Source: Eumeta japonica (lineage: Eukaryota > Arthropoda > Insecta > Lepidoptera > Psychidae). From it: 64,000 bases of DNA. The position numbers were made by a program, and so were the translations under genes. This document shows positions 12,168 to 20,904 of the stretch, piece after piece. The notes beneath the pieces are model-generated. The model saw nothing but the letters and a program-made list of their open reading frames with translations. It did not search any database and was not told the DNA's origin. The stretch spans positions 62,001 to 126,000 of the forward strand of contig BGZK01000761.1 in assembly GCA_005406025.1 (NCBI GenBank), written 5' to 3'. Each line of letters begins with the position of its first letter. Within the stretch, counting starts at the first letter, position 1.

Positions 12168-13976
12168 CAGTTGAACCTCTTTAAGTCGACCAACAAGAGT
12201 GATGTCCAAAAATGCGCGTTATAGAGTTTTGAACGTATAGAGGATTTCGACATTGGGAGTCGACTTGTAGAGGTTAACATTAATTCCAACTACATAATTT
12301 TGATTTATCGAGGTGAAACAAATAAATATTCAAGTTACAGAGGTAACAAACATTTATAATAAATCAACATTATTTCAAAATATCCTTAAAAATTTTAATT
12401 TTTCATTTTAAATGTACATTTCGATTTTTCTTGTAAAAGTGGTCCACTAACACTGTAATTTTGGTTCCGATACTACTCAAACCATTCAAGTAAGCGCACT
12501 TTTATAATAATAATAATCCTTTATTCGGCCCTCAAACAAAAAGGAACACATGTATAACATCTTAAAATGAACTTAACTAAGATATACATTTACAAATTAA
12601 AAATAAATAAATAACAAAAGACCGAAAGGGTGACCAGCTCAGCAAAATACTGCAGCGCTGATTTTCAGCAGGGCCCTGGAAACTTAAAATTAAATCCAAA
12701 TAACTGTACCAAACAAATTTTGTGCACAAAAACAAAATAAGGAGGCAGTGCTAAGAACCTTGTTTCGCGCATTCTTAAATCAGGAGCAGTATACAATCAG
12801 GTCTAAAGTAAACATATTTAAATAGAAAGTAAAATAATTCAATTTCCTTTCTTTTTACTTTTAAATTATATCTTCCCTTTCACAGTTATTAAGGATAAAT
12901 TTTTTTACAGTAGGTGATCGGTAATGCCAGCCAACTGTAGTGACGCTTTTTTGAAGAGCGCTTGAATAAGTGACTTGATGGAAGGTTACGCAATGGGGGT
13001 GGTATATTATTACATAGAGACGGCATACTTAAAACTGCCCCTAAATGCGGCGATTCTATAAACAGGAGTGATGAGACGAATAGAACGGCTGGAAGAGGAC
13101 CATGTAAATTTTTCACTCAAATATGAGGGAGGCCTTGTTTGTGCAATGTCGAAAAGACGATCAGCAAGGTGTACAAACCATCGAGAAGACATATTTGCCA
13201 TCCCCGCTTTATACAAAAACGGTGTCACGCGGCTTCGAGGGGACACTTTTGAGGGGGATTCTGCAATTCGTAATTTTTTGCAGGACAAATTTTGAGCGTT
13301 TTGAATTTTATTCGAGACGTCCGATTCATTTTTTATTATTGTTAACAGAGTACTCATTGGTAGAACAAATTATTCGAAAATATCTTTATTTTTGACAGCT
13401 CTTCACAACTGCAAGTACCTCTTACTTTTCAGCGATACTCAGTTTTCAATTTACGTTTCACAGCATTCATGTTTTAACAATTATATTCGTAAACTGTTGT
13501 AAAAATTGATATGTATTGCCGTAGAGCTAAACTGCTCATAACAATGTTTTAATCGACAAAAAACGACTTGCTTCGCATGAAATCAATAATAATAATAAAT
13601 TTCCAAAATGAAACATCTGACACCAAGCAAGCAAACACGTGTTAACGTCAGTCTTAAATTCTTTTATAATTTCTTAGAATTGGTAATCCTTTTTATTGTA
13701 TCCTTCTAAATTATTTTCTAAGAAAGAATGGTAAATATTGTCTACAAATTCTTAAAGTCGCTAATTTATTTTTCTTCGAGTTATAGAGGGAAAATATGTA
13801 CCAAACTGGCTTGGTAGGGACGCACTGATTATTTTGATTAATAGAGGATTAAGATTTCTAGTAATGGAGGTTTTGTGGTCTGAATCCCTTCAATTCCAGG
13901 GAACAAACTTTTTATTCGAGTTTTGGAGATTTTCGACTTATTGAGGTTAGTAGGTCGACTTAAAGAGGTTGGAATA
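12168..13976. mobile_element. Second pogo-like element, degraded and interrupted
   Basis: The left end, after a TA, reads CAGTTGAACCTCTTTAAGTC and then GACC. The right end at about 13952-13976 read inward gives CCAACCTCTTTAAGTCGACC. The two share CCTCTTTAAGTCGACC, and the first bases of the left end match the element at 1660-2290. Internal variants of GTTATAGAGG and TTATCGAGGT also occur in both elements. About 12503-13300 is foreign: it is a non-LTR retrotransposon fragment nested inside. Confidence 0.6.
12503..13300 (-). pseudogene. 3' fragment of a non-LTR retrotransposon (RT C-terminus)
   Basis: On the minus strand a frame ending near 13010 contains FLYKAGMANMSSRWFVHLAD, then RPPSYLSEKFTW and PVYRIAAFRGSFKYAVSM. 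A neighbouring frame continues with NNIPPPLRNLPSSHLFKRS. This is the conserved C-terminal tail that follows reverse transcriptase in L2/CR1-like non-LTR elements. A frameshift near 13015-13025 separates the two parts. The element's 3' end is at the left, where the minus strand reads CCGAATAAAGG followed by ATT repeats instead of poly(A). It is a severely 5'-truncated copy inside the pogo-like element. Confidence 0.6.
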
Positions 13977-14159
13977 TATCTTGACCAAAATATATAGTTA
14001 ATATAAGTTAAATTTAGTATTTTTTTTTTGTAGAAAACCCCTACTTAGTTCGCAATCCCTAAAGGAGCTATATCAGGCGAGTAGTTAAGTGAGATTCAAT
14101 CTCCGTGGTATCCTTTCTTGGCAAAAATTTTATTTTTAAATATATTATATAACATTTCT

Positions 14160-14485
14160 AAGGGATAATAAACAAGCATGCGAGTAATCAAAGAGAATGT
14201 GGTCACTGCCACCCATGAGCACTCGCAACTTGTTTATAACGTTACTATAACGTATAGGAATCACAAGTGCGTTTTGGCCTTTCGGGAAGGGATGGGACAT
14301 GTGATCAAGGAGGAAGTGGAATGATGAAGATGACGATGAGCCGCCGGAACCCTCACTCACTACACGAAACTAAACAGCGGAAGCTGCTACTGCATACGCT
14401 CTTCACTATTAGCGTGATATCACACCGATCAAGCAGACCCATTTTCGTGCTGCAACTTAGTTGGCCACAGCATACCAGTAAAAAT
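14160..14485 (+). repeat. Interspersed repeat, copy 1 of a pair
   Basis: This segment shares an ordered set of blocks with 26990-27330. They are a GGTCACTGCCACCCATGAGC-like block, ACTCGCA, a GGAATCACAAGTGCGTTTTG-like block, CTCACTCACTACACGAAA, an ACAGCGGAAGCTGCTAC-like block and a CGTGCTGCAACTTAGTTGGC-like block. It is a common type of lepidopteran dispersed sequence. No open frame runs through it. Confidence 0.55.
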
Positions 14486-15260
14486 ATACAGGTATTTATA
14501 AAATATGCATTTTAATTCTAATACAATTCTCTGTATTGTCTGCATTACCGACTACTGGCCACTCAGTATATATTACTAAGCATATATTTTCGCTCATTAG
14601 GCATCCTTAGATAATTGAGACCTTTTACGAAAACTTTTATACTAAGTAGATATTATAACGCTGTCTTACAATAAGAAAAGTGGAATATAAATTGATTTGA
14701 CAGATTTTAAAATTTGCAATTAAAATAATAATGTTCATATGATATTAAGGGTTTTGCAATAGACCAAAAGCAAAATAATTTATAATAAACACGCTCCTTG
14801 AACGGGAAGTCCCTCTTTATTTTTTGTTTAGTACTATTATTTGTTAGAAAATCCGTCGCTATAATTCATTCTGTGATAATTTTAAGTGTCTCTCTATTAA
14901 GGCTCAGTAAAAGGGTACCGTTGGCGCCGTTTGGGTGTGGAACCTCAAAAAAATAAAAACGCTGAAAGTACATTCCTTTTGTATCAGATTTATACCGTAA
15001 TGTCGATTGCATTTCACAAATCATAACCTTTATGGCTGCCATAAGCCAGTATTTGCATACGAGTTTGAATATTAAATTTTAAAAATAGTATATAGGAAAA
15101 TGTAGCATGAAAGTGCAAATCGAGGGAGATGCGGGCGCGCACCCCGCGAGTGATGTGGATAAGAGTGAAATGGAATATTTCAACGTCACCCGCAGAAAGC
15201 GCATAAAAGCCGGCCAAATGCGTGTCAGACCACGTGCGTGCCTGCCTCCGTGTGTGTCCG
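14486..15260. other. Non-coding spacer
   Basis: AT-rich spacer, becoming moderately GC-rich from about 15110. Short overlapping open frames on both strands at 15014-15301 have no family resemblance or splice context. I see no gene. Confidence 0.4.
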
Positions 15261-15675
15261 TTTTTTTTTTTGTTTCCCACTTGCGACGTGGAGGGGGTTA
15301 AAAATGTCTATCCCGCACACCCTCGCGCCCGTACGCGTGGGTAGTGTGGGGCTGAAACCCACTAAAAAAGTCCCCCTGAAGGTAAAATAATTGGGTCGGC
15401 TATGCTATATAGTCAGGCGACGAGTCTGGCGACCAGTCGGACGACTTCTATAGCTTCACCGAGCGCGGCCGGACGGCACGTGTGAGTGCCGACGGCGCGT
15501 GACATGCTCTATGGACGACTCCTGAAGGCTGTCGTCTCGGCATAGGCGTCACCGAAAACCGTCACGGGACGGTTCCCATTCCTCCTGCCCGACCGAGAGC
15601 GGTCTGCGGCGGCCGGGTGGGTGGAGTGAGGGAGCTTAAGTCAATGACCTAACTAACGGATTGACGTAATCTAAG

Positions 15676-16194
15676 TCAGTCATGTGTATCGTTGACGTCA
15701 TTAAGGCTATCAACTGCCGCTGTAAGAGCGTCAGGTGGATCGGAGAGTACGTTCCGTGGCCTACGGAGAAAGTGGGTGGGAGGCGGCGGTTGATAGTCAA
15801 CCGCCGCGCGAAGGAGCGCATTGGGATGTGATCCCGCGATGTCGAAGAACCGCTTCGATGCGTCCTTCGTGTATTTAGAGAGAGTGGGGAGTTCCAAATC
15901 TCTATGGAGAATGGAATTACGAACACGCCAATGTGCGTCCGTGGCTGCTCTACAGAATTTATTCTGTATTACCTGTAACTTATGTAGTGCTTTAGGAGCG
16001 GCGTGAGCGAAGACTGGTGACGCGTACGTCATCACCGTCCTAATGCACATTTTGTAGATTGTGCGCTTATTGCGCCTAGATAATTTGCTTTTTCCTACCG
16101 AGCAAGGCTCCGAGCCTTGCTGTGTAGAAAAGCGCAGTCTTTCTAACACGCGCGATGTGATCTCGAAAGTTGAGATTTCTGTCGAGCGTGACAC
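15676..16194 (-). pseudogene. Jockey ORF2 C-terminal part (frame 3)
   Basis: This 172-codon frame continues the retrotransposon polyprotein after a frameshift. It contains the post-RT segment RNKRTIYKMCIRTVMTYASP, then APKALHKLQVIQNKFCRAAT and the tail block RRPRNVLSDPPDALTAAVDS, and ends at a natural stop. These blocks are highly conserved in lepidopteran Jockey elements. They follow the RT thumb region and are of unknown biochemical role. It overlaps the upstream RT frame by about 120 bases, which places the frameshift in 16080-16190. Confidence 0.8.
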
Positions 16195-17239
16195 CTAAGT
16201 ATTTATAAGACCGTTGCCATGGAATTCTCGCGTTCAACATTTTTAATGTGGGAGTGTCATAGTCGACAACAAATTTACTCCTACGCTTGCTATACTTAAA
16301 TTGTATAGCTGCCGACTTTTCGGGGTTAACTTCGATCCTCCAGAGACGGAACCATTGACCTAGCTCATCAATGGACCTCTGGAGGTGGCTAGCGGCAACG
16401 TCCCTATACCTATTTCTGTAAAAGAGAGCGGTATCATCGGCGAATAACGCGAGTTGGACGCCGGACGTCGGACGCGGTATGTCATTAGTGTACGCGGAGT
16501 ACAGGAGGGGGGAGAGAGCGGAGCCTTGAGGAACTCCTGCTCTGATTAAGCGTCTAGTCGAGTGCGTACGCTCATGCCTAAATGTAAAGTAACGATTCGA
16601 TAGGTAATTTTGAATAATGAGTATGAGACGATCAGGTACTTGGAGGGAGTATAATTTATAAACCAAACCTACGTGCCATACCCTATCGAAGGCATTGGCT
16701 ACGTCAAAGAAGACAGCTACGGCTTTGTTTTTACGTTTAAAGCCCTCCGTGGCATATTCTACTAAACGGAGGACTTGCTGTGGGCAGGAGTGAACGGGAC
16801 GAAAACCGAACTGTTCATCAATGATAAGGCCTTTCCCGAGGAGGTGATCGGTGAGGCGAGTTTTAAGAACTCTCTCATACAATTTAGCCAGACCGCTCAG
16901 GAGGCTGATCGGTCTGTAACTGGCAGGGAGGTCGCGAGGTTTCCCTGGCTTATGGATGCCTATTACCTCCGCCTCTTTCCAGACGGGGGGAAAATAACAA
17001 TTTTGAAGGCACGCGTTAAAAATCGCGACCAGTAATCTTAACAATTGTTGGGGAAAGCATTTGATTGCTTTATTACTAATACCACCGAGGCCCGGTGCCT
17101 TTCTGGTTTTCAGTGATTTCACCAGCGTTTGGACTTCGCTGAGTGAGACTGGAGTCAGATCGTCTCGAGGGTCGAGGGAGATTTTTTGAAGAACCTCTTC
17201 CTCGATGCGACTTGAGTCTCGATAGAGTCTGCTATGCAC
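16076..17239 (-). pseudogene. Jockey ORF2 reverse transcriptase domain
   Basis: 387 codons cover the RT fingers and palm. Visible RT blocks include KTRKAPGLGGISNKAIK (the usual KAPGLDGI with D replaced by G), WKEAEVIGIHKPGKP, YRPISLLSGLAKLYERVL, EQFGFRPVHSCPQQVLRLVE, AVFFDVANAFDRVWH (first catalytic Asp), RAGVPQGSALSPLLYSAYTN and the catalytic LALFADDTALFY (FADD box). Family knowledge assigns it the RNA-dependent DNA polymerase of a Jockey-clade element. The catalytic aspartates are intact in this piece, but frameshifts at both ends disconnect it from the endonuclease and the C-terminus. Confidence 0.88.
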
Positions 17240-17418
17240 TCCGCTACCTCCACGTCGTCGAGGGCAGTGGAACCGTCTGGTCTTTTAAGTGGGGGTATAG
17301 GAGTATACCCCTCCGTTTTAAGCGCTTTGGTAATTCTCCAAAACGCTTTATGCGAAGGTCTAATTTCCATGAGGTCGCTCCAACTCTCATTTCGGAATTC
17401 CTGAACGCGAGCTTTCAT
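17155..17418 (-). pseudogene. Jockey ORF2 linker between endonuclease and RT
   Basis: This 87-codon frame carries MKARVQEFRNESWSDLMEI, RPSHKAFWRITKALKTEGYT and LKRPDGSTALDDVEVAECIA. It is the conserved linker between the endonuclease and the RT domain of Jockey elements. It is in a different frame from the parts on either side, so one indel lies between 17419 and 17455 and another between 17155 and 17239. Confidence 0.78.
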
Positions 17419-17451
17419 TTCGCGTTGGAGAGCTCACGCTCTGGATCGATA

Positions 17452-18465
17452 TTATGGAGTGGGATATGCGCTCGCACGACGCAGAGCTTTGTTCTTTGCT
17501 TTTATCAGTTCAAGAAGGTCAGGCGGAAACTTCCGGCGATCCGAGGATGCCGGAACCTCCCGCTCGCATTTCTTGACCACTGTCCTGATGTGGCTGGTAA
17601 GAGCACCTATGGCGGAGTCGATCTCGTCTGTCGTACGAATGTTGTCCGGAATGCTATTAAGGGGCGGAGTGTCGATTTCCTCAAGCGCGGTCGACACTCT
17701 TTTCCAGTCGGTGATTTTACAATTGGGATTAGGTCTCCCGCCGTCGGGTGGACCCATTTTTAACAAAACTGGCCGACGGTCGGATGTAAGTTTTTGTAAC
17801 GTCTCGATGCGATTTAAATTTAGAGCGACTCCTTTTGTCAACGCGATGTCTATCGTGGACGGCCTGTGTGTTACGTTATGTGGATAATGAGTCGCCGTAG
17901 AGGACGCGATTATTTCGAATTCAAGTCTGTCTTGAAGTTGATCGAGTTTATTTCCATTGTAATCTAATACGGAACAACCCCATCTGGGATTTTTACAATT
18001 GAAATCGCCAAAGAGGATGACGGCATCCCCTAAGGCAAGGAGGGCTCTAAGGTCGCGTCGGTGCAACGCTTGTGGAGACGGTAAGTAGACGGAGACTATG
18101 ACGAGAGTACGATGACCCGTCATAGCCAGTCTACAGCCCGTAGCTTCCATATTAATTAATGGAGATATTTCAATGAGACAGCAATGGAGCGAGCGACTAT
18201 AGTAAAGGGCTGTACCCCCCCTTCTAGCGTGCGTCCTGTCCGTTCGTAACTGTACGTAGCCTGCGATGGCGCAGGCTCTAGGCCTAGTTGGTTTTAAAAA
18301 TGTTTCCTGGATTAACGCGATGTCGACACCGTACTCCGACATACAATTCGTCAGTTGGGGAATGTTTTTGGGTAACCCGTTTGCGTTAAACGAGAGAAGT
18401 GTAATATTCTTCGGTTTGCGGCGTCCACCTAAAGGGGAAAAACTGCTACACCCGGGTGTAGACAT
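17452..18465 (-). pseudogene. Jockey ORF2 apurinic endonuclease domain
   Basis: 337 codons begin with an ATG that directly follows the ORF1 stop codon. Endonuclease blocks in order are ITLLSFNANGLPKNIPQL, GVDIALIQETFLKP (catalytic Glu of QET), TDRTHARRGGTALYYSRSLH, AVILFGDFNCKNPRWGC (GDFN), HRPSTIDIALTKG (DIAL) and LTSDRRPVLLKMG. In active elements the last block is SDHRPV; here the catalytic His is Arg. The domain nicks target DNA for reverse transcription in live copies. The frame ends at KALRRASAYPTP, where a frameshift cuts it off from the RT. Confidence 0.87.
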
Positions 18466-18669
18466 TTAAATTGATTCTAGGCGTACCATCAGGTGATGGT
18501 ACCTAACTAAAACTAGCAATTTCTCCTCGACGTTGCGGCACGCTCGGAGTTGGCTTGCGAACTCGGCGATCTCCGAGCTCGAAACCGCGCGGAGAACGGC
18601 CATCACCGTTTGGATATCGTCTCCAAACGTTGCGGCCTTAGAAGGGTGCTTTTCGTTTAATACTACCAA
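18466..18669 (-). pseudogene. Jockey ORF1 (gag-like) C-terminal remnant
   Basis: The last 66 or so codons of ORF1 read KHPSKAATFGDDIQTVMAVL, then SSSEIAEFASQLRACRNVEE and KLLVLVRYHHLMVRLESI, and end in TAA. The TAA abuts the ATG of ORF2 with no gap (minus strand TAAATG), an arrangement suggesting termination-reinitiation. Homology to the element breaks off just above 18669, which marks the 5' truncation point. The nucleic-acid-binding zinc-knuckle part of ORF1 is missing. Confidence 0.75.
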
Positions 18670-18672
18670 TCG

Positions 18673-19274
18673 ATTAATCTAAATATTAAACTAATAACGT
18701 CTAAAGCAAGCCGCCATATGTGTTGAATATGTTGGGATTTCGTATTTCTATAAGTTTACATGGTTCATAAACTTATACAATATAATATATAAAAATGTAA
18801 AACAGATAGTAAATTTATATGTACTATCTATTTCACACAACTAACAACGTCGTCTGATTAAGTTTCAATGGAATTTGGATGTTTGCTTTTTTAGTTCCTC
18901 AAGTATCTGTATTTTATAAGTCGGTCGACTAATACTCGTTAACTTGTAAAGTATACTTAAAAGCTGTAATAGTTTTCCACTAACTTCGTTATATTCTGCT
19001 GTCGTGAATTTTTTACATATCCAAGAATAATTATTTGTCTGGTAGGAGCCAGGAGGAGACACTTAGTTCTAACAAATATTAGCACTAAAAGCTTAATATT
19101 TTGCTAAAGAATTCTTACAACGAAAAATGTTTTTCACGTGCATGTAATATTATGAATGAGGTACCCGTCGATACTCCACATTATGGGATAGACGAGAAAA
19201 AGAACTATCCATACCATACTTTTATTTTTTAATTTTATTTTACAACTTTATGGTACTAAGAGTCTCATTGAGCT
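18673..19274. other. AT-rich spacer
   Basis: Non-coding AT-rich sequence between the retrotransposon and the next repeat. Short open frames only. Nothing recognised. Confidence 0.4.
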
Positions 19275-19363
19275 AAGGCGCGTACAGACAGACACATAGT
19301 GGACGGACTGATGGACACGGTGAATGTGTCAGGGTTCCTTGATGGCTACGGAACCCTAAAAAT
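19275..19363 (+). repeat. Tail fragment of the GGTACGGAA-type lepidopteran repeat
   Basis: The fragment includes GCGTACAGACAGACACATAG, TGGACGGACTGATGGACACG and a terminal GGCTACGGAACCCTAAAAAT. This is the 3' part of the repeat seen complete at 6394-6719. The head part is missing. Confidence 0.5.
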
Positions 19364-19485
19364 TGACAGTAAAACTTAACCAAAAGTCGTACCGAAAACC
19401 TTTCAAACCGGTCCAGGCTTAGCGTGCCTTACGAGGCACGAAGCGAGTACTTTAATTTGACTTATGTTAAAAACTCATCAGCTAA

Positions 19486-19575
19486 TTGGCACTTCGCCCG
19501 TGGTGAGGATCGAACCCAGCATATTCTGGTTCCAGAGCGATGTTGTTAACTACTGAACTTCCATCGCTTATTCTA
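19486..19575 (-). repeat. tRNA-derived SINE head
   Basis: On the minus strand an A-box-like AGTTCAGTAGT starts at 19560, and a perfect B-box-type GGTTCGATCC starts 44 nt downstream at 19516, which is the spacing found in tRNA genes. The segment is not a functional tRNA: the acceptor stem does not pair (GCGATGG against CACCACG) and the cloverleaf cannot be closed. A SINE with an RNA polymerase III promoter of tRNA origin is the best explanation. Confidence 0.55.
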
Positions 19576-20638
19576 TACATATGTTCCCATGTAAACTTGA
19601 TAAGTAGTAAACTCAAACGTGACGGTCGAAACTTGCACTCGACCCCCTAGAAGTGCTTCTACTACTACATTATGATACTTATCGATCAATCATCAACGCC
19701 ACCACGTGCTCGCCCCACTTTCGTTTTACGAGAAACCCTCGCTATCTCGCTCTAGCGAATGTTGCCAGAGTTTGTTTCCTTCATTTCGGGGTATTTAGGG
19801 ACTAGTACAGACTAAGTGTTCTTCGAACGTATGTTTGAAGCGCGCTCGATCATCAAAAATTACAAGCCAGTAGAGAAATGGACATAGAAAAAAGTTTGTG
19901 TTTGGTAACTTTCTTGCCGTTATAAACAAACAACAAAGAGAATTTCGGTTACATCGTACCTTACTAGATAAATTACCTCTTGCGATGTTTGTGACGTTAC
20001 ACCCACAATTAAAAAAAAAATTGCGCGAATTTTTTTATTTACTTCAGGATGTCTACAAAATCCTTGGATTATCCATTTAAAATACTACAACCACCAATTT
20101 CACGTCTAATCCGAACGAACCCACGCGTTCGAATGTGCGATCCAATATAAATAATAGCATGTTTTTGTGAACGTGCTTCGACCGTGCGCATCAACAGAAA
20201 TCGAGGAACGCGCGTTCGCACACACATTGATATCGACACGCACGCTGTGTGTACACGTATGGGGACAATGGATGTATTTGAAACATACGTTCCGGCTGAA
20301 CATGCTTGTGAACATCATGTGTATTGACTGTAAAATTGAATCGTTTTTTAACATTTCTTTTTTTCGAATATTTGAAAGTTGTATTAAAGCAACAATTCGT
20401 TTAAAATTACGTACTACATACATACATATAGCTTCATATACACACATAGATCCAACTATACATAGACCATTTTAACATTGTGAGCATAATTTTGCCATCA
20501 CAAAAATTACACGCCTCGTCTCCGATAAATAGTAGAATGAATAAGACTAAGTAAGTTGTCTAAACAAGACAGTGGAAACTGATAATTTAATTTGCAATGT
20601 CATACTTTAATGTAAAATATCGGAAAGCTCATCAGCAC
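19576..20638. other. Intergenic, no feature recognised
   Basis: AT-rich with scattered short open frames on both strands, such as the overlapping frames at 20106-20475. None has splice context or recognisable composition. It is immediately upstream of the GC-rich block that starts at 20640. Confidence 0.4.
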
Positions 20639-20870
20639 ACGGCAGCCCGGGCTGCGTACCGTTGTCGCGCACGTGCGCTGCCGTCGGGACGGCCCGCGCC
20701 GACTCGCGACGCGTCGCGGCGACACGACCCAGCAATATCATTGTCCGCCGACGCGCCGAAGTTGAAGCACGCTCTCGCGACCGAATACCCGCATACGCGC
20801 AACTCGTGAAACTTTCGTGCGTCTCTATTGTGCATCGGATACTTATCCGTGTGAGATTTGTTTAGCGAAG
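20639..20870 (+). promoter_or_regulatory. GC-/CpG-rich block, probable promoter/5' UTR of the plus-strand gene
   Basis: A sharply bounded GC- and CpG-rich block of about 200 bp stands out from the AT-rich surroundings. It lies directly upstream of an ATG at 20871 that is followed 34 nt later by a strong splice donor. The frame of that ATG is closed upstream by a stop at 20763-20765. A 5' untranslated first exon is the simplest reading. No TATA box is obvious, and the transcription start cannot be placed from sequence alone. Confidence 0.45.
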
Positions 20871-20904
20871 ATGTGTCAGAAGAGAGTGAAGAAAATAAAG
20901 AAAG
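20871..20904 (+). CDS. Candidate first coding exon of an unrecognised plus-strand gene
   Basis: The ATG at 20871 has A at -3. It encodes MCQKRVKKIKK and one extra base, then the donor GTAGGT at 20905. The exon ends in phase 1. The exon at 27831, preceded by a good acceptor, needs exactly that phase to enter its long open frame, giving a lysine/arginine-rich start: KKIKK-G-STLTRQREARRL. The phase match and GC-rich leader support the join. A second possible donor 4 nt downstream would put the next exon into the wrong frame. I have no transcript evidence, and there may be additional small exons in the 6.9-kb gap. Confidence 0.45.

Larger units (their letters stand above)
15261..18672 (-). mobile_element. 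Jockey-clade non-LTR retrotransposon, 5'-truncated, inactive
   Basis: On the minus strand the order is an ORF1 C-terminal remnant, an apurinic endonuclease, reverse transcriptase, a C-terminal tail, a GC-rich 3' untranslated region (15261-15675) and an 11-nt poly(A) (poly-T at 15261-15271 on the plus strand). Such elements copy themselves by target-primed reverse transcription. This copy lacks the 5' half of ORF1 and has at least three frameshifts in ORF2 (about 17420-17450, 17160-17240 and 16080-16190), so it is dead. Its GC content is well above that of the flanks. I could not find a clear target-site duplication. Confidence 0.88.

Noticed and set aside
13068..13395. Plus-strand frames of 75 and 90 codons
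   Set aside because: They are the reverse side of the non-LTR retrotransposon fragment, whose RT C-terminal motifs are on the minus strand.
16775..18469. Plus-strand frames of up to 206 codons over the Jockey element
   Set aside because: They are opposite-strand shadows of the retrotransposon reading frames and show no independent features.
19486..19575. Functional tRNA gene
   Set aside because: Boxes A and B are present at tRNA spacing, but the acceptor ends do not pair and the anticodon arm is distorted. SINE is better.
20106..20475. Overlapping frames of 113 codons (minus) and 102 codons (plus)
   Set aside because: Both arise from the same AT-rich stretch with no splice sites, no leader and no family resemblance.
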